Shown here: positions 44,169 through 53,508 of the stretch, piece after piece
Position numbering within the stretch: the first letter of the stretch is position 1
Layout: each line of letters starts with the position of its first letter
Assembly (NCBI GenBank): GCA_016721625.1
Contig: JADKHR010000001.1
Coordinates: 806,001-870,000, forward strand
Source of the DNA: Elusimicrobiota bacterium
GTDB taxonomy: Bacteria; Elusimicrobiota; Elusimicrobia; FEN-1173
Direction: 5' to 3'
DNA: 64,000 nt
Notes under the pieces: generated by a model
What the model was told of the DNA's origin: nothing
Database searches by the model: none
Seen by the model: only the letters and a program-made list of their open reading frames with translations
Made by a program: the position numbers and the translations under genes

Positions 44169-44899
44169 GGGCGAAGCAGGTGGCGGAGACGAGAGATGAC
44201 GGCGAGGTTCCGAAAAATGGTTTGCCCCACCCGCATTTTGCTGGCCCCGGGTTTTCGGTCGTAGCGGAGGTTGAGCGGAATTTCTGAAACCCGGGGCTTG
44301 AGCGCGCCGAGTTTCACGATGATTTCCGCGGCGGCGGCGAACCCATTTTCCGTGGCCAGGCGCCCCCACCGGCCTTGGGCGGTTATGAGCAAAGCCCCCC
44401 GATAAGCGCGAAAACCGCAGGTGTAGTCCCGGAGACCGGGAATGGGAAGGAGCGATCGAAAGAGGAGGGAGGCGACCCCGCTTAAAACCCGGCGAAAAGC
44501 GGGCACGCCGACGATTCGGGCCCCCGGCACGAAACGGGAAGCCACCACGAGGTCCGCCCGGCCGTCCTCGATGGGTTGAACCAAGGCGGGGATTTGATCC
44601 GGGGGATGGGTGTTGTCGGCGTCCAGCGTAACCACCACGTCCTCGGGCGCGAGCGCGGGGATCAGCGCGGAAAAACCCGTGTGAAGCGCGGCCCCCAACC
44701 CCTGGTTTTTTTCATGCCGGATCAGCACCAGCGGGATCGATGCCCGCCAGCGTTCCGCCACGAGGACGGTGCCGTCCGAGGAACCGTCGTCCACGACCCA
44801 GACTTTGAAGGCCTCACCCGCCAAGGTCCGCGCCATTCCGCTCAACAAGTCCCCGAGGGCTTTTTCCTCATCGTAGGCGGCGAGGAGGATATGAATCAA
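44165..44899 (-). CDS. GT2 glycosyltransferase, DPM-like
   Basis: A 244-aa enzyme: IHILLAAYDEEKALGDLL, WVVDDGSSDGTVLVAERW, and the donor/metal motif VVTLDADNTHPPDQIPALVQ. DYTCGFRAYRGALL and RYDRKPGASKMRV follow, matching polyprenyl-phosphate-sugar synthases. Start TTG 44899 overlaps the upstream stop as TTGA and begins right at the conserved first strand. The frame to 45028 is a shadow. Confidence 0.88.
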   Translation of the reverse strand: MIHILLAAYDEEKALGDLLSGMARTLAGEAFKVWVVDDGSSDGTVLVAERWRASIPLVLIRHEKNQGLGAALHTGFSALIPALAPEDVVVTLDADNTHPPDQIPALVQPIEDGRADLVVASRFVPGARIVGVPAFRRVLSGVASLLFRSLLPIPGLRDYTCGFRAYRGALLITAQGRWGRLATENGFAAAAEIIVKLGALKPRVSEIPLNLRYDRKPGASKMRVGQTIFRNLAVISRLRHLLRP

Positions 44900-46989
44900 G
44901 GACGGGCCCCAGACTTTCCCCGCAGACGTTTCAAAAGAATCTCCCAGCGCGGGTCTTTGGGATGAAGGCGACGGCCGGAAAAAAGTTTTTCCTCCGCCGC
45001 TTTTGAACGGCCCTGCAGAAAGAGACACCCGGCCTCCAAAGAAAGGCGGTCCGGCGATGAGGGGTCCAGTCGGGACAGGGTTTTAAGAGCGTCCGAATAA
45101 CGTTTCAGATCCATTTGGCAGAGCGCCACCGCTCCGTCCAAGGAGGAAGCCTCCCGGTGGAGCACCGTTCGACGATAACCGGAATCGTCGGGACCCGCCC
45201 GGGGCCAGAGGGCCGACCTCCGGGCAAGAGTCTCCAGCCAACGTAACGCCTCCGCGGGACGCCCTTCCGCTCGAAGTAGGTTTCCGTAAGCCACCGCCGC
45301 GTCAAAATAGCGCGGCTCCGCCCGCAGGGCTTCCCGCAAGGACCGCCGCGCGGCAAGCCCGTCGCCGCGGCGCTCCATGGCCTGGGCCAGTTCCACCCAC
45401 CAGGGGGCGTGATGGGGGTTCAAGGTGAGAGCCTGACGGTAGGCCGTGACCGCGGCGTCGCTTTCAGGGGGAAGGCGATGGTCCATCTCCAGGTGCGCCA
45501 GGTCACGCCAGAGTTCGGCGCGATGGGGGCTCCAACGGAGGAGCCCCCTTAATTCGCCTTCGACCCGGCCTTGCTCTTCCGTGGTCCCGGAATGGAGCCA
45601 GCGATCGGCCCGTTCCCGGCGAACCTCCACCCGGCGAGAATCCGTGGAATCGAGCCACGCGGACCCATGGGAACCCAAAAGTTCATTGGTGGCCAATAGG
45701 GTTTCTCCCACCCCAAAAACAGCGACCAAAGACAAGGCGACCATAACGGCCCACCTTCGCCCCGCCATCGGCAGGAGCGGCCGATCCGCCCACCGGCCGG
45801 GCGGGGCGAGAGCCGCCAGGACGCCGGCCAGAACACCGCAGGCGGGCAGGGCCATGGGCAAATTGACGGCGGCAAAAACAGCCATCGCCGCCCAAGCCGC
45901 CCGGAGCCCGGGCCCCCGAGGCCCGCGGGGAGAGGAAATGAACAGCCCCGCCAGGGCCAGAAGAGCGAAGAGCCCTCCGGGAAATCCCGTCTCGGCAAAA
46001 ACCTGGAGGAATTCATTGTGCGCGAAAGCCGTCGAAAGTTCATACCGGACGGGCTCGGTTTCCTGGGGCCGGCCATGCCGCCAATAGAGATTTTCAAATT
46101 GGCCGGGGCCCCAGCCGAACAGGGGGCGTTCCAGAATCCCCGAAAGGGCGGACGCCCATATCTCGGTCCGTTTAAATCCGCGCGGATCCGCGAATTTCAG
46201 GCGACGGCCCACATAGGACGCCGGGAAGAGGGAGAAACCGAGGATCAAAACGAAGCCCGCGGCCAAGAGCCCTCGCCGGCCAAAACGCCCGTATCCGAAA
46301 ACCAGCAAACCGACGAGAACCCCGAGTAAACCCGCCCGCACATTTTGAAGCCAGACCCCGGCGATGGAAAATAGACCGACCCCCGCCCAAATCCAGCGAG
46401 AGCGGGATCCGACAGATTTGATCGATGGTTTCGACTTCTCCGCCCCAGGGGAAAGAGCGTGGCCCAAGGCTAAAAAAAAGACGGCACAAGACCAAAAAGA
46501 AGCGTATTGGGGATTTCCTGGAAAAAGGAGGAAGGGTTCCCTGCCGGCCCAACGACCGAAAAGGAGGAGCGCGGACTGGGAGCAAACCACCAGGGCCAAA
46601 AACCGTTCCAGGAAGCGCCGGTGCGGCTCCCGCCAGACCGCCAGCCCCACCGCCGCCAAGGAGATCGTGATCAAAAGCCCCGCCACCGCCGACCACGCGG
46701 CCATGGGGGCCGGGGAAAAGAGTCCCGCCGCCGCAAACCAAACCGCCAGCCCGACGGCTCCCGGACTCGCCGGATGGCGTAACAAATCAACGGAAGATCT
46801 CCCGCGGAGAGCGAGAAAAAAAGCCCCGAAAAGGATAGCCTTGGCGCCGTGATCGGCCAACCCCCACTTTCCGCCCCGACCGAGCACAAGAAAAAGGACG
46901 CCCAGAAGGGACGCCCAGACCGCGAAATCAATTTTCTGATTAGATTCGGTGGAGGAAACTCCCCCCTCGTTAGGCTTCACCCATTCCAT
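44896..46989 (-). CDS. O-antigen ligase/polymerase-family membrane protein with TPR tail, second copy
   Basis: A 697-aa protein: ~11 membrane helices over residues 25-445, a Wzy_C-type loop near 285-345 (ERPLFGWGPGQFENLYWRHG, FAHNEFLQVFAETGFPGG), then a ~230-residue TPR domain (ALTLNPHHAPWWVELAQAME, LREALRAEPRYFDAAVAYGN). It has the same design as the 34.8 kb protein but is clearly diverged. It lies next to pilM-Q and the TPR gene, so a pilin O-glycosyltransferase role is a reasonable alternative to lipid-A ligase or polymerase. ATG 46989 has no strong ribosome binding site; GTG 46980 is an alternative. Confidence 0.82.
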   Translation of the reverse strand: MEWVKPNEGGVSSTESNQKIDFAVWASLLGVLFLVLGRGGKWGLADHGAKAILFGAFFLALRGRSSVDLLRHPASPGAVGLAVWFAAAGLFSPAPMAAWSAVAGLLITISLAAVGLAVWREPHRRFLERFLALVVCSQSALLLFGRWAGREPFLLFPGNPQYASFWSCAVFFLALGHALSPGAEKSKPSIKSVGSRSRWIWAGVGLFSIAGVWLQNVRAGLLGVLVGLLVFGYGRFGRRGLLAAGFVLILGFSLFPASYVGRRLKFADPRGFKRTEIWASALSGILERPLFGWGPGQFENLYWRHGRPQETEPVRYELSTAFAHNEFLQVFAETGFPGGLFALLALAGLFISSPRGPRGPGLRAAWAAMAVFAAVNLPMALPACGVLAGVLAALAPPGRWADRPLLPMAGRRWAVMVALSLVAVFGVGETLLATNELLGSHGSAWLDSTDSRRVEVRRERADRWLHSGTTEEQGRVEGELRGLLRWSPHRAELWRDLAHLEMDHRLPPESDAAVTAYRQALTLNPHHAPWWVELAQAMERRGDGLAARRSLREALRAEPRYFDAAVAYGNLLRAEGRPAEALRWLETLARRSALWPRAGPDDSGYRRTVLHREASSLDGAVALCQMDLKRYSDALKTLSRLDPSSPDRLSLEAGCLFLQGRSKAAEEKLFSGRRLHPKDPRWEILLKRLRGKSGARP

Positions 46990-47041
46990 GGAAACGAGGG
47001 GACCTACTTGGAGGTCCGAAGATAACGGATGACGAGGTAGG

Positions 47042-47668
47042 TCAGGGATCCGACAAAACGAAGCTGCCCGTTCTTCCCAAAAGGTGCTCCACGGCGATGA
47101 GTTTCGGACTAGCCAATTCCGGGTGGGGACCTATTTTAAATCGAACCACGACCCAACCCACCAAGCAGAGAAGCGCAACGATCGGAGCGACTCGTCCCAG
47201 GATGAGAGGCACGAACCGGCCGCCCGGCGCGGCGTCGGTCTTTGTTTCCACCCTCATCAGATAGAGGGCTTGGATTTTCTTGAAGGCGGCCCGGTAAAAA
47301 TCAACGTCGGGGCTCCGAGCGATGCGCGCCCGGTATTCTTCCAACACTTCGCCCAATTGGTCGGCTTTCACGGCGGCCGTCAGCAGACCTTCGTGGGAGA
47401 GTTCGTCGCTCGGATCGGAGGTGACCAACCGCCAATACTCCTCCATGGCCCGTTGGTACATGGGCTTAAAACCCATGCGGTCGGCTTTCGCCACATAGGC
47501 GGCGGCCAGGCCGCGACGCAACGCTCGTTCTTCCGGAAGCTGTTTTAAAGCGACCTGGAAAATTTTGACAACATCGTCCCAGGCTTGCCGTTGGCGGGCG
47601 ATGTCGGCTTGCTTTAAAAACGCCTCGATGGTCGAGGTTTCATGATCATTCCCGGCGTTTTGGTTCAC
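47042..47668 (-). CDS. TPR-like protein with C-terminal membrane helix
   Basis: A 208-aa protein. Residues ~10-130 are TPR-like helices (AFLKQADIARQRQAWDDVVK, EYWRLVTSDPSDELSHEGLL), followed by one membrane segment near 160-180 (VAPIVALLCLVGWVVVRF). Starts 23 bp after the pilQ stop, so it is probably the end of the pilMNOPQ operon. A one-base shift near 47080-47090 would replace the last ~13 residues with QLRFVGSLTYLVIRYLRTSK ending at 47004. That end looks more protein-like and may be correct, given the other indels here. Role unknown; pilus accessory is a guess. Confidence 0.6.
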   Translation of the reverse strand: MNQNAGNDHETSTIEAFLKQADIARQRQAWDDVVKIFQVALKQLPEERALRRGLAAAYVAKADRMGFKPMYQRAMEEYWRLVTSDPSDELSHEGLLTAAVKADQLGEVLEEYRARIARSPDVDFYRAAFKKIQALYLMRVETKTDAAPGGRFVPLILGRVAPIVALLCLVGWVVVRFKIGPHPELASPKLIAVEHLLGRTGSFVLSDP

Positions 47669-47691
47669 GAAAAAAGAGGCAATATCCGCGC

Positions 47692-49599
47692 TTAGTCCGG
47701 AACCACGCGAGCGGTGACGAAGATAAGAATTTCCTTGCGCCGCTTAGAATTGGTTGTGCTCCGGAAAAAGACCCCCAGGACGGGCAAATCGCCCAACAAG
47801 GGGACTTTCGAAGCCGTTTCAATCATCTTCTCGCTCACCAAGCCGCCGATGACCAAGGTCTCTCCGTCTTTAATCATGACCTCCGTTTCGGCTACGGTGG
47901 TGTCAATGGTCGGAGGGTCCACTGTCGCGTCCGCCACTTCGCTGACCTCGGGTTTCACTTTCAGCGCGATGCGATTGTCCACGTTGATCGTGGGCGTCAC
48001 GTTGATGATGAACCCCACGTCGACGAACGTGATGGACTCCGTCGCGACCCCGGTGCCCGTCACCGTCGTGGTTTTGAAAGGGACCTTAGACCCGATCTGG
48101 ATTCGCGCGTTTTGGTTGTTGGTGGTGATGATTTTCGGGTTGGTGAGCGTCTTGGTTTGCCCGTCTTGCTCCAGGGCGTTCAGCGTCATCGTCAGGATAT
48201 CGGAGTTGTTGATGAACCCGAACGTAATTCCAGCCGCCTGGGGCCCGGGCAAGGTGACGCCGGTTCCGCGCGCCGCCGATTTGGCCGCCTGAATCACGAC
48301 CTCCTCCAGGACCCCCGAGGTCGGATTGACCCGTGTGGTTTTGAATCCAGGTCCTCCCTTATCGTCTGGATCTGTGCCGACCGTGGTATTCCGGAGACCG
48401 ACCGTGCGGGCCGTCGACCCGCTCTGGGCCGTGTTCGCGAATTCCCATTGAACGCCGAGCTGAAGGGCCTTGCCCACATCGATCTGAACAATCTTGGTCT
48501 CGATGAGAACCTGGGGGGGCTTGCGGTCCAACTCGGCGATCAGCCGTTCCGCCGCGGCGATTCCTTCCTGGGTGTCGGTCACGATCAGCGCGTTGTTCCT
48601 CTCGTCGACGGAAACCTTGGCGGTGGGCGAGATTTTAACGGCGGCAAGATGGCTCTGAATTTCGGAAGCCTTCCCATAATTCAGAATGAACGTTTTATAG
48701 GTGGTGACGGAACGGGCGCGGTCCGTATTGAGCGCCTCGGGGGTCAGAATGCGGAGGATATTGCTCCCAATTTGTTGGGCCACAAGCCCCTGTGTCGTCA
48801 AAATGGTGCTCAAGACCTCGTTAAAAGGCACACGGTCCAGATGAATGGTCACGAACCCCCTCAAATCGGCCGCGTAAATCATATTGATTCCGCTCATTTC
48901 CGCCAAAACCCGGATCACATCCCGGACTTCCGCCTCATCGAAATCGATGGTGATGGGGTTGGTCGGAAGGGACGCCATCAAATCTTTAACGCGCCCCCCG
49001 TCCCGCCCGCCCGGCCGCTCGATAGCGGTGGCGGCGATCTCCGCCTGGTCCACCCCACGCACGATGGGTTCCTCAAGCCCGGAGGGAACCGACTGGGCTT
49101 CGACGCCCGCGGACGGGCCTTCAAACCGCAAAACAATCTCGCCGGCTTCCCGGGTTGTCCGGTAGGGCATCATTTTATCGACGTCCAGGACAATTCGGGT
49201 GACCATGTCCGGGGACGTCTTGAATTGGGCGCTCCGGATCCGGTGCAGGACTCCGCCTGTCACCGAGGCTTCGTAAGGCCGGGGCCCGTGAATGGTATGA
49301 GAGAGTTCGACGACCACGCGCGCGGGCCGGCTCAACGTGAAAACCCTGTAGGGGACCGAACGGTCCAATCGGATATGAAGAGCGTTTTCGTCATAGGAAA
49401 TGCTTTTTAAATTCGCCTGCTCCCCCGTCGAGATGAAAGGCCCGCTGGCGCCATCGCTGTGGGCGGCATCCATGACCGCCAGGGCGAACACCGATGGAGA
49501 GGGAAACAGCAGAGACAACAACAGCGTTCCCCGCAAGGATCTCCCCCATGAGGAATGGGTCAGCGCCTTCAAAAGACGGGATTCAAATGTTTTTGTCAT
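47692..49599 (-). CDS. pilQ: Type IV pilus secretin PilQ
   Basis: Outer-membrane channel for the pilus, 635 aa. Signal peptide ~1-41 (GTLLLSLLFPSPSVFALA). AMIN domain ~60-160 (LDRSVPYRVFTLSRPARVVV), which binds peptidoglycan. Secretin/TonB short N-terminal domain ~215-290 (ITIDFDEAEVRDVIRVLAEM), N1-type domain (VSVDERNNALIVTDTQEGI), and the secretin core to the C-terminus (VGFIINVTPTINVDNRIAL, VLGVFFRSTTNSKRRKEIL). Presence of a secretin implies an outer membrane. Last core gene of pilMNOPQ. Confidence 0.95.
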   Translation of the reverse strand: MTKTFESRLLKALTHSSWGRSLRGTLLLSLLFPSPSVFALAVMDAAHSDGASGPFISTGEQANLKSISYDENALHIRLDRSVPYRVFTLSRPARVVVELSHTIHGPRPYEASVTGGVLHRIRSAQFKTSPDMVTRIVLDVDKMMPYRTTREAGEIVLRFEGPSAGVEAQSVPSGLEEPIVRGVDQAEIAATAIERPGGRDGGRVKDLMASLPTNPITIDFDEAEVRDVIRVLAEMSGINMIYAADLRGFVTIHLDRVPFNEVLSTILTTQGLVAQQIGSNILRILTPEALNTDRARSVTTYKTFILNYGKASEIQSHLAAVKISPTAKVSVDERNNALIVTDTQEGIAAAERLIAELDRKPPQVLIETKIVQIDVGKALQLGVQWEFANTAQSGSTARTVGLRNTTVGTDPDDKGGPGFKTTRVNPTSGVLEEVVIQAAKSAARGTGVTLPGPQAAGITFGFINNSDILTMTLNALEQDGQTKTLTNPKIITTNNQNARIQIGSKVPFKTTTVTGTGVATESITFVDVGFIINVTPTINVDNRIALKVKPEVSEVADATVDPPTIDTTVAETEVMIKDGETLVIGGLVSEKMIETASKVPLLGDLPVLGVFFRSTTNSKRRKEILIFVTARVVPD

Positions 49600-49720
49600 C
49601 GGATTCAGGCCTCCTCGTTCGCCACAAAAAGTCGGTGCTTTCTCCCGCCCAACCGGCTCCCCCCCAGCGCAAGGAACGTCCGGGAAAGCCCATGGGGATC
49701 AAAAAACATCCGGGGCCTCC

Positions 49721-50227
49721 TCATCGTTTCGCCTTCGCCGCGTCCTCGTCTTTTTTCAAACGCAACTCCACTTCCTGGTTCTTGGGTCCTAAAATAATGA
49801 GCGTCCGCTCTTTAACGATCCCTTGAAACCCTTCGACCACTTTGCGCTTAGGATCGAAAACTTTTCCGTTCTGGACCATGTAAACAGCCCCCTCGGACGT
49901 GCGCAGAACCGCCCACCGCCCCGTCGGTGTTTTCAGTATCCCCTTCAGTTCCGCGCCTTGGGGATTAAAGGCGGACAGAGGGAGGGAGGGGGACGGGGCG
50001 GCTCCCACCGAGGCGGGCGCTCCCACCAAGGGGACGAACGGATCCCGGATCCGGTCCCCGCGAAATACAAACACGGGCTGCGCCGGGGCTGTTGACTCCG
50101 CAACGGTGGCGACCGGAGAAAGCGAGCCCAAAGGGAACGCGGCATTTTCCGCCGAGCCTCGAGTGGAAAGGGTGAGGACCCCGACCACCAGCGATGCGTT
50201 TAAAATCCACGTTTGGAGAGCGCCCAT
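49721..50227 (-). CDS. pilP: Type IV pilus assembly protein PilP-like
   Basis: A 168-aa protein with an N-terminal signal or anchor (ASLVVGVLTLSTRGSAENA), a Pro/Ser-rich linker and a C-terminal beta domain (RIRDPFVPLVG, AELKGILKTPTGRWAVLRT, EGAVYMVQNGKVFDPKRK). That is the PilP layout joining PilNO to PilQ. Family identity rests on these motifs and the position between pilO and pilQ. The 121-bp gap to pilQ holds no gene. Confidence 0.85.
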   Translation of the reverse strand: MGALQTWILNASLVVGVLTLSTRGSAENAAFPLGSLSPVATVAESTAPAQPVFVFRGDRIRDPFVPLVGAPASVGAAPSPSLPLSAFNPQGAELKGILKTPTGRWAVLRTSEGAVYMVQNGKVFDPKRKVVEGFQGIVKERTLIILGPKNQEVELRLKKDEDAAKAKR

Positions 50228-50236
50228 ATTAACTCC

Positions 50237-50785
50237 TCATCCGATGTAAACGAACGAGATCAACGTAAAATTACCCGAAACGGTCTCGTTCCGTTTTTCG
50301 TCAGGGGTAAAGTTCAGCGAGAGGTTTCTCGCGCTGAAAATCCGCTCCTGCTGTCCGATGATGGAGAGAAACCGACCGATAGAACTCACCGAACCGTTGA
50401 TATTCATGGCGAACGAGACTTCTTTAAAAAGACCCGTCACCTGCTCCCCCATGGGAGAAAAAGAGGAAAACCTCACCCCGTTTTTGGCGGCGAGATCGCT
50501 GACGATCCGAATAATGTCTTGGAGGTTCGTTTCTTTCGGAAGGCGTTTCTCCACCTTGGCGACCTGGCCTTTCAAGTCCTCCACCCGTTTCAAAAGTTGG
50601 TCCCGTTGGTTGGCCGTCACCCGCAAACTGTCGATGCGTCCTTGGATGCCACCTAAATCAATTTCTTTCTTTTTGATATCGGCCTGAACCGGCGCCAGCA
50701 TCCGCGCAAAGAAGACATACCCGAAAACCGCCGCCGCCACAAGCGCCATGGCGAGCTGTTTTTGTTGGTTTTGTGTCAATTTCAT
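50237..50785 (-). CDS. pilO: Type IV pilus inner-membrane protein PilO
   Basis: A 182-aa protein with one membrane helix (~10-28, LAMALVAAAVFGYVFFARML), a coiled coil (~35-85, KKKEIDLGGIQGRIDSLRVT) and a ferredoxin-like periplasmic domain (VRFSSFSPMGEQVTGLFKEV). Forms a heterodimer with PilN. Start 1 bp after the pilN stop. Confidence 0.9.
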   Translation of the reverse strand: MKLTQNQQKQLAMALVAAAVFGYVFFARMLAPVQADIKKKEIDLGGIQGRIDSLRVTANQRDQLLKRVEDLKGQVAKVEKRLPKETNLQDIIRIVSDLAAKNGVRFSSFSPMGEQVTGLFKEVSFAMNINGSVSSIGRFLSIIGQQERIFSARNLSLNFTPDEKRNETVSGNFTLISFVYIG

Positions 50786-50786
50786 A

Positions 50787-51353
50787 TCAACCGTCCGTCC
50801 GCCGAAAGGTGAAATTCATGGTAAAGGAGTAAAGCGGCGAGCGGCCATCGCCCTGCTCCGCGACGGTGATGGCTCCCATCTTCACGTTGGAACACATCGG
50901 CGATTGTTGAAGGTTCGTCAACCAATCGGCGATGGCGAAGCTCGTCAGGGATTGGGCATTCACGGTAACGGCCAAACCGTAAGAGGGATCCGTTGTCGTC
51001 GCCAGGGAATTGATCCAGACATCGGCGGGCAAGAGCGAAATGAAATCCTCAAAAAACTTGGGGTAGGTGAGGGTCCCCTTGAGCAATTGGCCAATGACCG
51101 ATAACCGGGAATTAAGTTGAGATTCCTGTTGTTGGAACGACTTGACCTCAGCGTCGAGAGCCTCATATTTCTGAAGTTCGATACGGGCCGCCGCCAAATC
51201 CTTGTCCAGATCCCTGGACCGTTTGAATTGGGTCGCGTAATAACCGAGCAACAAGACCGCCACCACGGCCCCCATGGCGATGCCCAGGACTTTGATCTGC
51301 TGCTGGGCCTTGGCGGCGTAAATTTCCGGGGGAAGGAGATTGATCTTGATCAT
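50787..51353 (-). CDS. pilN: Type IV pilus inner-membrane protein PilN
   Basis: A 188-aa protein. The cytoplasmic N-terminal IKINLLPPEIYAAKAQQ is the INLLP motif that binds PilM. One helix follows (~25-45, GIAMGAVVAVLLLGYYATQF), then a coiled coil and a periplasmic domain (WINSLATTTDPSYGLAVTVN). Located between pilM and pilO. Confidence 0.93.
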   Translation of the reverse strand: MIKINLLPPEIYAAKAQQQIKVLGIAMGAVVAVLLLGYYATQFKRSRDLDKDLAAARIELQKYEALDAEVKSFQQQESQLNSRLSVIGQLLKGTLTYPKFFEDFISLLPADVWINSLATTTDPSYGLAVTVNAQSLTSFAIADWLTNLQQSPMCSNVKMGAITVAEQGDGRSPLYSFTMNFTFRRTDG

Positions 51354-51368
51354 GGCGCGAGCAGGCCG

Positions 51369-52499
51369 CTAGGCCGCGTCCCCCTCACGCCGGAGCGCGA
51401 GCCCCACCGCCACGGAGAACAAAGGACGGACGTCCGGCGCGATGGATTGGGCTCCCTCAATCCGCTGAAAAGGATCCAGGACCTCGACCGGGAGGCGAAG
51501 CTCCTGGGCCAGGTAGTTCGCTAAGTTGCCCAACCGTGAAGCGCCCCCGGAGAGCAACACCCGCCCCACCTGCCGGTCGGACCCCTGGGAAAGAAAAAAG
51601 TCCAGGGACCGCTGAACTTCCGCCAGCAAATCTTTCATGACCGGCAAGATCACGGTCGACATTTGAAGCGTCTCTTTGTTCGCATCGGCCATGGCCCGCT
51701 CGCGGTCCTCGGGAGTCACCAAAATTTGCGCCCGGACCTTCATGGCCTCCGCCTGTTTTCCATCGCATTGAAAATTACGTTGCAGGGCTTTGGTGACGGT
51801 GTTCCCGGCGATGAAGACGTCGCGAACCACCTTGGGAACGCCGTTCTCCATAATCACCATGGTCGTCACGAAAGCCCCCATATGAACGATCAGCGCGGTT
51901 TCACGAGCCGCCGCCCCCACGCACACATCATACACGTTCTCCAGAGCGAAGGCGTCCACGTCGATCAGGACCGGCGAAAAACCGCCTTGTTGAACAACGT
52001 CCAACCGGGCGTTGATGATTTCCTTTTTGGCGGCGACCAGGATCGTCTCCATCTTTTTTTGGCCTTCCTCGACCACGTCGCCCAAAATATGAAAATCGAG
52101 GTTGACCTCGGGAATGGAGAAAGGGATGTAGGGCTCGGCCTCGATTTTGATCATTTTCGAAAGGTCGTCCCGGGACATTTTAGGGAATTTGACGAACCGA
52201 ACGATCACGGAGTTTCCCGAAACAGAAACGGCGGCGTCCTTGGAAATCGCGCCCTTTTGCTTTCGGAGGTATTCTTTCAAGAGGCCCACGGCCTGGGCCC
52301 TCCGCTCCGGAATTCCAACGTCCGGCCCCGCGTTCGGCAGGGGTAAGTGCGCGCACCGGTGCAATTTCCACCGCCCGCCCCCCCCCTTCAACTGCACAAT
52401 TTTTATCGAGGTGGACCCAAGGTCCACCCCCACCGCGTCCTTGGACTTGAACCGAAGTTTGTCCAGTCGAAAATTCTTGATGGTATCCGCCAGTGTCAT
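51369..52499 (-). CDS. pilM: Type IV pilus assembly protein PilM
   Basis: A 376-aa actin-like ATP-binding protein of the cytoplasmic alignment complex. The phosphate-1 motif is AVGVDLGSTSIKIVQLKGG, with LIDVDAFALENVYDV and RVLLSGGASRLGNLANYLA later. Binds the PilN INLLP tail. ATG 52499 follows AAAAGGCATCGC. Heads the pilMNOPQ operon behind a strong promoter. Confidence 0.95.
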   Translation of the reverse strand: MTLADTIKNFRLDKLRFKSKDAVGVDLGSTSIKIVQLKGGGGRWKLHRCAHLPLPNAGPDVGIPERRAQAVGLLKEYLRKQKGAISKDAAVSVSGNSVIVRFVKFPKMSRDDLSKMIKIEAEPYIPFSIPEVNLDFHILGDVVEEGQKKMETILVAAKKEIINARLDVVQQGGFSPVLIDVDAFALENVYDVCVGAAARETALIVHMGAFVTTMVIMENGVPKVVRDVFIAGNTVTKALQRNFQCDGKQAEAMKVRAQILVTPEDRERAMADANKETLQMSTVILPVMKDLLAEVQRSLDFFLSQGSDRQVGRVLLSGGASRLGNLANYLAQELRLPVEVLDPFQRIEGAQSIAPDVRPLFSVAVGLALRREGDAA

Positions 52500-52602
52500 T
52501 GCGATGCCTTTTGTCGTTTCCGTCTCCGAACCACCGCCACGATTTTCCCGGAAGGAAGGGTCACTCGGCGTTGGACGGTCTAACTCTTCTCACGGCCCTA
52601 TT

Positions 52603-52630
52603 TATATAGGTTCCCAATGAAATTTGTCAA
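52603..52630 (-). promoter_or_regulatory. Strong promoter for pilMNOPQ
   Basis: On the minus strand: perfect TTGACA, 16-bp spacer, TATATA (or 18-bp with TATAAA). Predicted leader ~97 nt to pilM. The rest of the 384-bp gap 52500-52883 holds this promoter, ~190 bp of plain sequence, and the pilA terminator. Confidence 0.75.
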
Positions 52631-52820
52631 GGGTTTTTTATCGCTGAGCAAAAAAAATATTCCCGTTTCCGTCTCAAACACCGTTCCAAAAAAAGAGGGG
52701 TCCCGGCCGATGGGGAGGCCTCCAAAAGGCCCGCCCCCCGATTCGGCAAGAAAGCTTGACCCCATCCGCCCCCAAGACTTGAAAACGCGATCGCTCCCAT
52801 GGGACCTCTCAACTCCGCAG

Positions 52821-52856
52821 AAAAGGGAGAGGGGTCTTCAGACCCCTCTCCCTTTG
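52821..52856 (-). terminator. Rho-independent terminator of the downstream pilA
   Basis: A perfect 15-bp stem (AAAGGGAGAGGGGTC with its complement) and a 4-base loop, then TTTT on the minus strand. It is almost identical to the terminator of the other pilA copy. Confidence 0.92.
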
Positions 52857-52883
52857 GATCGAAACCTTTTCTTGTTCGGACGG

Positions 52884-53327
52884 TTACCAGAACGTCCATT
52901 TCGACGTTTTCGAATCCGCGTGGGTACAGTTAACGTAAACCTGCCCCAGGTTGGAACCCGTATACCACCAACCGCCCGCGTCGCCGATGGCTGTCACCAC
53001 CGCGGAGTTGTTTTGGTGTAGCCCCGGCTTTGGGATGGCGATGTTCGGAATGGTATCCAGATACTTGCTCCCCGGGGTCAACGCCCCCGCCAAGTCAGTG
53101 GCCGCCGCCGAAGCCGGGAAGATTCCTTCGTTGTCAGAGTAATAGATGCTGACCGCCGAACGAACCGACCCCAAGCTTCCTTTCGCCGCGCTTTCTTTCG
53201 ACTTCGTGATGAGGTCCGCGAACTTCGGGATGGCAATGGCTGCCAGAATACCTATGATGGCGACAACGATCATCAGTTCGATGAGGGTGAACCCCGCTTT
53301 CGCGACTCGTTTCGTTAGCTGACTCAT
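52884..53327 (-). CDS. pilA: Type IV major pilin-like protein, copy 1
   Basis: A 147-aa prepilin. The leader ends KAG and is cut before FTLIELMIVVAIIGILAAIA, with Glu at mature position 5. The globular part has SVRSAVSIYYSDNEGIFPAS and ends SKTSKWTFW. A single Cys (VNCTHAD) is seen, so there is no disulphide loop. It is about 85-90% identical to the pilin at 54.4 kb. It has its own promoter and terminator, so it can be expressed separately from pilD upstream. Confidence 0.95.
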   Translation of the reverse strand: MSQLTKRVAKAGFTLIELMIVVAIIGILAAIAIPKFADLITKSKESAAKGSLGSVRSAVSIYYSDNEGIFPASAAATDLAGALTPGSKYLDTIPNIAIPKPGLHQNNSAVVTAIGDAGGWWYTGSNLGQVYVNCTHADSKTSKWTFW

Positions 53328-53429
53328 TTTAGTTTACCCCCTGCCTTATTTTGAATGGAAAAAATCCGGAACCCTCCTTGATCCGGCGGCGCGTTCCAAC
53401 CGAAGGAACAAAACCCCGCCGACTTCGTA

Positions 53430-53458
53430 AGTATAGAACCAAAACAGATTTATTTCAA
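53430..53458 (-). promoter_or_regulatory. Promoter of pilA copy 1
   Basis: TTGAAA, 17-bp spacer, TATACT on the minus strand. Both hexamers and the spacing are the same as upstream of copy 2, although the flanks differ. Leader ~95 nt. Confidence 0.75.
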
Positions 53459-53508
53459 TGACTTATTTATTTGGGGGGCGAACCCCGCGAATTCAGTAAC
53501 CTTCCCTT

